NCBI RefSeq assembly: GCF_000002995.4
Contig: NW_025062479.1
Location: 7,741,721-7,805,720 of the forward strand
Source of the DNA: Brugia malayi
Lineage: Eukaryota; Nematoda; Chromadorea; Rhabditida; Onchocercidae
Direction of reading: 5' to 3'
DNA: 64,000 nucleotides
Below, piece after piece: positions 1-11,379 of the stretch. Below the pieces are notes generated by a model. It searched no databases and was not told the origin of the DNA. It was given only the letters and a program-made list of their open reading frames with translations. Position numbers and translations under genes: made by a program. Positions within the stretch are counted from its first letter, which is position 1. Each line of letters starts with the position of its first letter.

Positions 1-3000
1 GCTATCCACATTCAATCAGATGAAGCCGAAATTCGATCTAAATGCGGAAAGCGAATTGAAAATATGAATTCTACAAGTTCTGAAAAAATAGAACTATCAA
101 CAAAGAACATTGTAGCTTTGCATAGTAAAACTAGAAGTGATGGTAGTGATGACGAATTTGATGGCTGTTTGTTTTTACAGTTTCTATATGTAGCTTATAT
201 ATAGCTTAAAAAATTTTTTTTTAATTCCAACTTGAAAACTTAGCATTTTACTAATGATATACATGTTTGGGAATTTTTCAGTTCCACGTTCAATTCGAGG
301 TGTAACAAAACTTCTTTCCGATACGAAGCTGGACAAATTAAGTACGAAGCACTATGCCGGAACGCCGGAAAATCTGGCTATTAAAATAGACAAGGTGATT
401 ACTTCATTTTTTAAATTATATGGATAAAAATTCTCGTATCTTACAAATTCGTAAATTCATTACTGAATTTGAAGGTGAAAATTTTTCTTAGGTTTTGCGT
501 CAGTATCGTTTTCGCGGTGACCGTAAAAAAATGCGCAATGGAATTCTCGAAGTTCTCTACAAATCGAAAACTCTTAGTGAGGCTTGTAAAGGGAATAGTT
601 TGGCTCCAACAACGTTAAGTACATATGTTCGTTTGGTAAAAGTGCTCATCAATGCAGAGAAAACTGTGAGCTTTCTGTTTCTTTTTCTCTTGAAAATTTT
701 GGAAGACTGATTGTAGATGTTTTCTTTATATTTCTGACTTTGGTTTATTGCTTTTTGAACGGAACTGTATCATTAAAATGCTATTTGTGATATCTGTCTT
801 TTTATATTCTCGCAAAATATAAGATGGTTTATAAAAATTTTCCTGCGGATGAGATTTTTTTTTCTCTATAACAGTTTTTGTAGATTTTAGTCCATAGTTT
901 TGTTTAGATGTAAAGGAACGAACTCTTCCAGATCGCTTTATGTTATTTATGTATGCATTATATTTGTATTTACTTATTTGAAGGGCTTGAATGGAAAAAG
1001 TGCTGCAACTTCATATTCAAATAAAGTTACAAATGTTGAAAATGGCAAGGATTCAAGCTGGTCAGCTGATTCAGCGAATAATGGTTATTTCGAGCAATTA
1101 ACGAAAAAAGTAGACGTGGGTTTCAAACTTTTCTACTACCTTTGTATATGTATATATATATATATTTCAGGAAATTTAGACTGCCCAGTTTAAGCTGTTA
1201 TTTGTATTCTGTCATTATTTCTGATTCTTTGAAGTCAGAATGTAAGTAGCACTCTGATGAATGTATAATTTGTCTTCTATTGATAAATTAGGATACAAAA
1301 GCTGCATTCTTGCTGTCATCTAAGTGGTCACAACACTTATGCTTTGCGGAGTTGAAATAGGCAATCACTGAAGCCGTCAAGGGTGTTCAATATGTAGGAA
1401 AATATGACATGTCATGGCTTATCTGTACCGTAGTAATAATCAAAATTCTGGGTATACTGTCAGAGTGCTAGTCTCGAAAAGCAGTTCAGCAACGATGACA
1501 TTAGAACGTTGCGGCTGTGGATGTAGGTTTTTATTCAGTTTTCTCATAGCATATTACATTATCTCAGTTCTCGAAAAATGTTCTTTTCTTGATAAACCGA
1601 GAGGGTTTTAGCGAAACCTTCCCATGGATTCACCTAGTTTAGCAGAAGAAGACACGAAGACTGGTGCTGAACCGCTCGTTCAAAATGTTGATGTGATGTT
1701 GTTACATACGAAACCGATAATGAATAATTTGGAAAGCTTTTACAAAGTGCTGATTGCTTACCTTATCGAACAGCAGTACCGACGATCTGAGGAAGCACAA
1801 GAAGTACGAGATACTGGTGTTCAATCTTTCACGCATTACATTTCTAATTAAATTCTTTTCTTGCTTGTAGACATTTTTACTTAAGTTACAGATTTCCCGT
1901 TTTATTTATGTTTCATAAATTTCATTCATCTGCTTTTTTATATCTAAGTGGTTGAATATTTTTAGAAATTTTCGGGACTTTTTCCATCCGTAAACCGATA
2001 GTTTCAGAAGATGCGTACAAGTTTGGAATATGTATTACTCGACGGCTTATCGGTTGCTGAAGCTTTGAGAGTTCATAAAAGTCCAACAGAGCATGTTTTG
2101 CAGGTAATTTTTCTCTAACTTTAGTTCAAAATCATCAGTAAGAAGGTTTTTTTTTTTCTTTTTCTGGTTGTTTACAGGTTTATTTTATACTTAAAGCTGA
2201 GTTTATTCAGACAAGATAGAGATATGAAATTCTGCATGTCTTCAAATTCATCCCTGTGAGCTTGGTAGAATACGTGTAATGTAATCGAGTAAGGATACTG
2301 TTAGTAGGTCTTATATGATATGGCGCAGTGGTGTATATTTTATATTTTTGTGAATTTCCATGTAGGTTTTACTTGAATACTATCAAGTTTTATTAGTTTT
2401 ATTATTTTTGGTGTTCATCATTCCCATTTAGAAATCTCAGATCAGTCAATTTATCAACTTATTAATTACTGATAGCAAAAAATACAGGAATAAAATTTAG
2501 CGTTTAATGAGTAATTTGGGATGCTCTCACAAAGTATTGATTACCTACCTTATCGAATATAAATGGCTTGGCAAAGTAGAAAATTTAATGACTGTTTTTG
2601 ATCATGTTTTTTACAGGTTTATTTAAGTCGATGTCGTGAAGTTAATAGGTGCATAAAGACGGAGTTTTCAAATTTTAAATCAAATGTCATACGCGCAATA
2701 AGAAGGAATTTAATGAACGATAAACAAGATGTGGGAGGTTTGTTTTTGTTTTTGTTTTGTTTTTCGCTAGTTTCCTTGTCTACCGAATTTATATTTTTTT
2801 CAAAAATGTTTAAGAATATGCATGCTTTAATCTTAATTTGCACTTCTAATGACCTTTGTCTCATTTTTAATTTGAGAACAGATAGGATTACTTTCTGCAT
2901 AAAGCTGAGGTTATTTAGGAAAGATGGAGCATGAGGTTTTGCATGTCTTCAAATTCATCCCCATGAACTTGGTAGAATGCGTGTGATGTAAACAACGATA

Positions 3001-3853
3001 TAAAGTTTATTAAAACACTGCTGTACTGAGACTATGTTTCAGCAGTCCAAATGCACAACAATACAACTCGGCTTGCAAAAAACAACATAAAGCGTTTCAA
3101 CAAACGGCTTCAGGTTTGTTCCGCTTACAAAGCGTTTTTTTCTTGTTTTTCTTTTTGCGTTTGACAAATTTCTTCGAAGTTCAAGCAGAGTTTCATAAAT
3201 TTGCAGTGGTTTTAATGAACACGTTGTATATACTTCACCTGTTTTACTTCTTTGTTTTGTCACTGTTTCTATTTAATTACTTATATCTACCAGCGAAAAC
3301 TTATTTGTAGAATAAGGAGTTGATGACTACAGAACCGACTGTGGGTACTTTGAAACATCTTAACTTGATTTTTTCTGAAGATTTTCGCAGACCACTGTAT
3401 GATTATTTAAAGTAAGCGGTTTAATGATTATTGTAAATAATTGCCAAACACGTTTATGACATAGTAAATTTGTAGCGAATTATCAGTTGTTGTGTGTTAC
3501 TTTCTCGCATTAATTAAATTTATTTTTTTGAGTTGTGCTGATGTGTGTATATTTAATAATCAGTTTAGATTTAAGGGATCAACTTTGTATTTTAAGACAT
3601 TTTGCAAGCTGCATGTTTGTCACGGTTTTTAAAAATTATTGTATAAATTCAATCTAAGATTTCTAGATCATTATTAATTTTCTTTTCCAGAAAGCTCAGT
3701 GGTGTGAATTTTCCTATTGAAGATTCCCTCATCGTTGGGTTGGCAAAAATGATTGTTAATGGATTTCCAATAAGCAAGCAAATCTTTTTTGCGGATACAA
3801 TCTGGGATGAGTGGTTATCAAATTATCGTAAGGAATATCCAGAATTTGGGTAG
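1..3853 (+). CDS. Multi-HTH DNA-binding protein, pipsqueak/CENP-B-like (5' partial)
   Basis: Probable DNA-binding protein whose 5' end lies outside the window. Ten exons join with consistent phase: 1-166, 282-394, 492-665, 984-1115, 1612-1803, 2008-2103, 2617-2737, 3043-3113, 3311-3411 and 3691-3853 (stop TAG), about 442 residues. Three exon groups carry a similar helix-turn-helix pattern. Exon 3 has KKMRNGILEVLYKSKTLSEA; exons 6-7 have KMRTSLEYVLLDGLSVAEAL followed by VYLSRCREV; exon 8 has TRLAKNNIKRFNKRLQ. The last two exons (LKKLSGVNFPIEDSLIVGLA, then GFPISKQIFFADTIWDEW) resemble the second helix-turn-helix of CENP-B, Tigger and pogo proteins, which usually contains a GxP motif. A domesticated transposase DNA-binding gene is a reasonable inference, since no DDE catalytic domain is visible. 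Acceptors at 983 and 1611 are weak, so exons 4 and 5 are the least certain. The specific family is not identified. Confidence 0.68.
2178..2992 (+). repeat. Decayed intragenic duplication in the HTH gene
   Basis: Bases 2237-2292 and 2941-2996 are near-identical over about 50 bases; both contain GCATGTCTTCAAATTCATCC and then a shared CTTGGTAGAAT. A second pair is the exon segment at about 1749-1776 and an intronic copy at 2532-2559 (AAAGT.TTGATT.CCTACCTT-type match). A splice-acceptor-like copy of the exon that starts at 2617 also lies at 2178 (GTTTATTT then AAAGCTGAGTTTATTCAG) and soon reaches a stop. The spacing is about 0.70 and 0.78 kb. This fits tandem duplication of an HTH exon block followed by decay of one copy. 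Confidence 0.6.
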
Positions 3854-6800
3854 GAAGAGGAAGAGTTGGTCATGGATATTTCGATTATGTTAAATTTAAG
3901 AAATCCCCGTTTAAAATCGACCGATCACTACAAAACAATTACCTCAAAGCGAATTTATTCGCTCTCCTTTATTGTTTCGTGTCATGCTTTCAATTTCCAT
4001 TGTTTGATTCCTAATTACAAATTAAATCATCCAGAACAGTTTCGAAACATGAAGTGCGCTCATTGCCTCAAACTTTTGCCTTTCAAAAATTTCTGGATTT
4101 TCAACATTTTTCTAGAAGCACTGTTAATGATATGATGTTTGCTAAAATTTGATTTTTTTTTTTTTTTGAAAATTCAATGTAAGTAGATTCCAACCGTTGT
4201 TCGCAATTATTACAGCTCATATGTTGTAATTACAAGTAATCTACTACTTATTTGAATTTAGTTGAGATATCACTTCTTTTATAGCTTATCATATTAAAAA
4301 CTGAGGCGAATCACCCGTTTTCAAATTATTTATACCAATTTTAAATTTTGTAAATTTTAACACTGCTTCCTGCAGTGCTCATATAGTCCATTTTGGCATT
4401 TGAACGCGCCTTAAATCACCTCGATGCATTTGAATCACTTTAATAGCTTATCCATTTCCATTTATCGGATGTCAATTTAAACTACTTTCACTTAAAACAC
4501 AATGCAGAGTTTGAGAAACATTTGCATTTGTAAAGACATTCCTTCTAAGAAAAAAAAGTCAGTGTAAATAAATAGGTGCTTTTTTACCGTTATCGTAGAT
4601 TCGCTAGTCTCTTCATCTCCAAATAGCATCACTTCGAAATGCAGCATATAATTCTTCGGATTGATTGATATCGATTGCTCACTGATCTCTTTCCAATGTC
4701 TTACTGTTTTGACTTTTTTGTGTACTTGTCCTCATGAAACGGTCAATCTTTCGCGTATGTCTTTCTACGGTCGAAATCATAGTATTTGTTGGCTTTTATA
4801 GTTTTTCTTATGTGGTTTTCTTTTATAATTTTTAATGCATCATTTTTTTTTAATGCATAGCCAACCTAATCGATGTATACTATGTTGTTGTTTTGTTTTT
4901 TTTACTCAACTCGTACAATAAATAGTGTTGTTTGATGAATAATGGGGACAATATTACCTCGAGATTTTTAAAACTGTTGTCACACATGTTGCAATGGTTG
5001 GATGAAATGTCCGACCAAAAGCATGTTACCCGGTGATGTGTTGTGTAAAATATTCGAAGTAAGCGAAATTTATGTGCTTGCGCTGCTTCTTAATCTCGAA
5101 CACCAAATGTTTAAACGCTAAAGTTGTTGGGTTGTGGTGACTCTCAGATTTCCTTGGGACAGTGTTCAAGTGCTGGTGAGGGAATTGAATTAGGTAGCTT
5201 GATTCCTGTAGGTAAATCATATAGTAAGATGTTTTAGTGCTGACATTATAAGAAAAACAAGCAACTTTTAGAAGTCTTGATGGTATGATTGTCCACCTTT
5301 AAAACAAAACATAATAAAGTTCTTGACATCGAGAATCGGTTAAAATGTTGGAGAAAGAGATTTTAATTGCGAGTTTGTAAACCATCCGCTACGTATTTGT
5401 GTTAAAGGCTCAAGCCCGTAACTGTTATCAAATAATCGAAGTGCTGGACTTCTTACTCCTATCCCACTTATTCATGGGAGTTTATAAATTTCATAATGTG
5501 GATAGTGTTTCCTACTAGAATAATTTGAAATTGTAAGCTGAGTAATATTATACGCATTCTACATAGATAATTTCATGGAAATTAATGTAAAAATCATCTC
5601 GGAAGTAATTTCTTCCGTAAAATTAAAATTTCTTAATACATCATTTTACTTATATCATTCTTACCATTAACTTAAGTTCTTTTGTAAGCAACAAAATCGA
5701 GCTATACACCGATTATACTCTTCTTCAAGTTAGAATAGCCTCAACTGGCTAAGTGCATTAGTAAAATAAATAAATGTTAAAGGGCGCTGCTGTTAAATGT
5801 TAAACTGCTCTTCAGATTTTAATAGATACCTGAAATGACCATAACTTCGATTTTTTTAACTAGTAGGGTTTTGGTAGATGAAGAAATGATATTGTCACCG
5901 CTGTTGGCTTTTTTGTTGTTAACTACATCTGTTCTTATAGCTTAAATATTAGATGAATTTAATACAAATTTTGAGCAAAATCTTGCATAGATTCTGCTAT
6001 GGTATGATTAAATTAGTTAATTCCACACTAGCCTTAATGCTCATGTTATCCCAATGATTAAATTGATTTTAATCGCATAGGTCCTGAAGGCTGTGTGGAT
6101 CCCGAATTTTGCATGGATTAGTAGCACTGCACTCATTTATCTCATCCAGTCCTCGCATCTTTTTATGAAAGGACGATTTCCCTCATTTCTTCTCTTTTAT
6201 CTTTTGTGGTTTTTTAAGCTTCGTGCTAATAAATTCTTCAACCACTATTAGTTGTGATGGTTTGTTTTTTAGTTGTGACTGCTCATATATAGCTGCTGTG
6301 GTGAACAAAGCTGCCGCTGTGCAATGATATTTTGTACTTGCAACATTGTTTTTGCAACAATGATTGCTCAATACGGAAAGCTATTGCTACTTCGGACTAT
6401 CATCTGTGTCATGTATTTACCATCAGTACAGTATTTTCTGCTATGTAGTGATAGATTATTTAAACAATAGTTGCAGTAACAGAAGGAATCTCATTATGGA
6501 CAGCTCTCCTTATGATTTTGGAACAAAGATTCGAATTATATATTTTAATTACGAGATAATCTCACTTCAGTTGGAAATCCACACTTCCTGACGTACAAGT
6601 AAGAAGTGCAATGGATCGTCATCCTATCGTTTAATGGAATAAACAGTCGACTAAATTTTATTACCGATCTCTTGAACGACGATAATCCTTCATGGTATAT
6701 CATAAACATCGCACTCAAACATTTGTTATTTGGATCATTGAGAACCCAATGAGATGAAGGTGTAGTAAAGGTTTTAATCCATTGAAACGGCATTCGAAAT

Positions 6801-9800
6801 GGAAGAATGAGAAAGGTGATGAACAAATGCCGGGGTTTTTTTTCCCGAAGACCACTATTTCGTATGAAAGAGTTATAGAAGAAACTGAAAGCGATAGTTT
6901 TACAAAAATTTAATGAATAATCAAGTAATTCGATCGTACTTCGGATAAGGTAAGGAAAATCATGAAATTTGATTAAATCCATCTGATAATTTATTCTATT
7001 TTCGTCATGATTTTCCCTAGAAATCAAACACTTTGGCATTAACATCTTTTTGATCAAGAAACGATACGAACTTAAACAGCCTGTAGTCTTCGGTCACATA
7101 TCACACTAGTTGGACATAAAAAGCAAAAGCCAAAATATTAATAACAATAACAGAAGTCGAAGCAACAATCAACAAATATTTCATAAACTTCCTGATGGAC
7201 ATAATGGCTTATATTACGAAGGTTAAGAATATTTTTTATTTATCGGACTTAATCAAATCCTTCTCCAATGAACTTTTCATTGTTTCCTCATTGAAAAAAC
7301 ATGGAGCGATAACTGGTAAATTCATCACAGATATATTATGCCTCGTTAATTGAAAAATTGGAAATGAAAGGTCATACATCAAGTATTTTTTCATTTCCAG
7401 TTTCTTATTCAACATTCAGTTTCAAAACGTGAATCTGTTGGATGCAGTCTTATGCTTAGAGAGATTAAAGTTCTTCTTGTACTTGCACTTGACAATATGC
7501 TCAAAGAATATTGAACCATCAGCTATACTATTCAGTCCAACCTTACCACATTATCGCAAAAGAGAGACAATACATTCCATTATCAAGCAGTTTCTTCTTT
7601 TGACCAATAATTCTAGAAGATTCTTTTCAGCTGATTAATTGATTAGTACAAGAAGTTGATTAGTACGTTAATTCTTTATTCACTGATTTCTCAGAATTCA
7701 GCTCCTCAACTATTTTTGTCGAGGACACACGAAATTTCTTATTCATCATATTTTTTCTACCAACCTACGAATACCAACAAATAATTATGTTGAAATATGA
7801 TTTTTACTAATCGACAATCTTACACTATATTTGTAACGTCAGGATGCTTGACGGTGAAGATAAAATTATCAAACATATTCCGTCCATTAACTGCGAGAAA
7901 ACCCGAATTTTCACAATAAAGCTGTTGTCAATCCTTGCGCAATAACAAAAAAACGTGTCGGTCTTTTTCTTTATACTGGCGTTTTAAAAATCATTTACCT
8001 TTTTTGCTGTTTTTTGTCATCATCACTAAATTGAGAACATGAGGACATCTCGAAATTTGCAGCACGGAAAACAATGATAAAGTATTTTATGGGCTTACGA
8101 CAATATATCAGCACCATTAGTTGACTACACCATTATTAATTGAGTTTTACATTGCACTGTATGGTTTATAGTATATTCCGAATCTATAATGAAAATTTTC
8201 AAAAATGATTGCCTAAATAATAAGTACATGGTTAATCTTTTAAAGAATGGATAATTTACTCTTCTAATATGTCCAAAGACAGTAAGATTCTGGACTGGCT
8301 CATTTAAATGTTTTGTCCTTCATTCGGTATGAATATGGACTATCAGATAAGTTAATCAGTTGACTTAGAAATTGGAAAATTTTTTACTATAAAAAGTATG
8401 CAAAAGCAAAATTAGAATACATCTTAATAATGAATACATGTTGATATATATAATAATTATATTAATTGATATAATAATGATATAATAATCACGAAGGTCT
8501 CGTGAACGACTGCACATACCTGTTGAAAAATAAAACCACCTTGACTTTTCTTTGTTCAACATACTGCCAAAGTTGCATTCTCTTTAATCCTGATAACCTA
8601 CTGCAAAACATACAAGCTAACAAAAACCATATGACAATTCAACAAATGCATTCTTTGGACACTTAATGCATTCTGAATTCTTTGTTGTATTTATCCTCAT
8701 AGTAAGCGGGATAATGAAAAATACAAGTTTTGAACAATCATTTTTTGCTGTAAATTCGTAGGCCTTTAATAATGCTTTAATTCCTTAGTTTGCTAAAACT
8801 CATCTACACTGCAAAATAATCATTTTATTTCACTGTACACGAAAACGAATGATATTTCTAATAATTGATCTGGTTCTAAACAATGCATAAAATGGAACTG
8901 AATTTAATTGACCATGAAGTATCATTTAAAATATTCATTTCAACTTAATTTCAAGCAAACAATAAAACAAATTAGAACTCAGCTTCAAGTTTTATGAAAA
9001 TTTAACGAAATTTCATTGATGACAACTCTTTTTTCCAGTCATCTAATTTTCACTTAATCTGATATTCACTGTTATTATATAATAAAGTATACCAAGTTCC
9101 ACAAATAATAACAAAGCAAACTCAGTCAGGAAATGGAGAAAATAGATAAACAGATATTTACTAGATACTTAACAGTTATTTTTGTTATCTGCAAATAAAT
9201 TTAAGACTCATAAAACATAAAATGAACGAATAATTATGACGCTACCGAGCTTATAAACTGTAACTTACACATGGCATGCTGTTAATAATGAGTAACAATG
9301 ACATACAAAATAACTTGAGGAACAATTATAAATATCAGTATATGTTTAACAGCAGAAGCTTCCCGGACTAAAACAATATATTACTGCTATTCTCGCGAAC
9401 TGCACTATTATGATTGATAACAAGAATCCAGAATTTGAACAGCAACATTTCAGAACTTGACTAATTCGAAATAAGCGACCAGTTTCTACTGTACTTTTGT
9501 TGGCAACACAAATATGACTATGAAGGCAATCTTTTAAGAAAAAAAAATCTCATCTCTTAATTCAACAGATTGAAACCCACGTTGCTCCATGAATAAGTGC
9601 GTTAGAATAACAAAGTGTAACAAAATATAAATTGAACAACCCATGACACTGTAAGTTTATGATTAATTAGATTCATACAGTTCAAAGAAATATTTTCATT
9701 GCTAATCTAAATAAAACGCTAGTTGTAAGAAAAAAACGTGAATTCACTTAAATCCGGAACATCTGTAGTATTAGATCAAATTCGATCAAAAACACCAATT

Positions 9801-11379
9801 ATTGTTAGCATGGATGACACACGATTTCTGGCAGTGAAATAATGACAGATACGTGCATCCGCCGAGACTTAGTCTGTACCAAGTATATTTCACAGGTTAA
9901 AGCATTTCTGAACAGCCAATTTTCGAAACAAATTTCATTTCAACTAAATGAACTTCAATTTATGATGAGCTTGAAAATGCACTCTAATATCAAAAGTGGG
10001 GAAAGTCAGTCTCTTATTAATTTGAAGTAAAAAAACATTCGTAACTTTTCAGCTTTCTCTATTGAATAAGAATTTGCATTATTCGCTTTCGTAATTCATT
10101 TCCAAAATTTTCGAAAATCGTGGTTCCACTATTCTACGAAAAATTAATGTTCTAATATTCAAAATTTCGCATAAATTGAGATGAGATATACAAAATTCTA
10201 TATGAATTTCTCATCCTTAAAAATATCGACTAGGAGAATATTCTTATCTTTGGTTATCAACTATTGTCATAAAAAATCTATTCAGCCAGATTACACAAAA
10301 ATTGTACAGCAAACAGAGCAAAATCATGCATGGCTAGTTACACATTCTGACAAGCATGATTTGCAAACTCCTGATTTCGCATCCGAATGACATCAAGTGA
10401 CTGTTATCATCGTGATTAACTCTGCTATGTGGTCTGAATTTTTTTACACATGTACTGACAAGAGCATTTTCACGGTAGGTTGTTATTATCATTTATTTCA
10501 ATATTTTCTGAGTGCATTACCAGTTAGACAAAGAATAAGCGCTGCACAATTTCCAATTCAAAAGTCAATCAAACGATATACTCTTCACCATGTGATAAAA
10601 AAATAATAAACAGTGCTGTGTTGGCAACATTAGTGTGTTAATTTAGGATGCAATGCAGCTGTGAAAACTGCTAATTAGAATACCATCGAAGTTCTACAAC
10701 ACCCAATGTTTTGCAACAAGAAGGAAAGTCCCAGGTAGCCATCTGTATCTCTACTTAAGTTTCAAGATCAAAGCATTCATTTAAAAATATTTATGCCCAA
10801 AATATAATTCTGAGACTGTATTTAAAGAACTATAAAATAAGGTAAAACTTGATTCGGTAAGCTAACATACCCCAGTAAAAATGACCGTAACTCGAATGTA
10901 AAAACAGAAACATTACTTACTCACAAATATGCCCATCGTGATCAATATATGACTCTGCAAACTGCCCAAAAAAGAGGTAAAGAATACTATCAGTGTAAAG
11001 TGTTACAAGATCTACATAAAAAACTATTATGCAGGACATAAATTTGTTTGGTCGTAATTTTCAAAATAGAAAAGCTTAAAAAATCAAGTGAGCAACGAAC
11101 CTAGATATATGTTTAAAGAAAATTGTAAAAAATATATTTGAAAGAGAGCTATTGAATTATGTAGTGCTAACACATAAATGGAAAAAAAAGTAAAACAGAT
11201 TACAAAGAACAAATATGATCATTTTGAAAGAGATTCCAAAATGACCTAAATTCCAATCGAAAACATCGCTCCTGTCTAATTTCCAGTAAGGAAATTTACT
11301 GAAATTCTCAAAAAACCTTAAAAATGAAAATGATACTGATGATTTAATAAGATATGAAACAATAAGTGACTAGAAAAAA
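3854..11379. other. Gene-poor AT-rich intergenic region
   Basis: No multi-exon gene is supported on either strand. The region has many short A and T runs, an AT-only-like stretch around 8445-8490, and short ORFs that overlap in several frames without good splice sites. One 170-codon open frame on the minus strand is listed separately. The 3' UTR of eps-8 presumably lies just below 11380, but I did not identify a clear poly(A) signal. Confidence 0.6.
6545..7057 (-). CDS. Unrecognised 170-codon open frame
   Basis: This is the longest uninterrupted frame in the flanking gene-poor region. Near its end the translated protein reads WVLNDPNNKCLSAMFMIYHE, followed by a basic stretch. I do not recognise a family. 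No signal peptide or obvious membrane segment is present. There is no clear partner exon on either side, and composition gives no strong support. It could be a remnant of a mobile element or a chance frame, and a 170-codon frame in AT-rich DNA is only mildly surprising. Confidence 0.25.
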   Translation of the reverse strand: MIKKMLMPKCLISRENHDENRINYQMDLIKFHDFPYLIRSTIELLDYSLNFCKTIAFSFFYNSFIRNSGLREKKPRHLFITFLILPFRMPFQWIKTFTTPSSHWVLNDPNNKCLSAMFMIYHEGLSSFKRSVIKFSRLFIPLNDRMTIHCTSYLYVRKCGFPTEVRLSRN

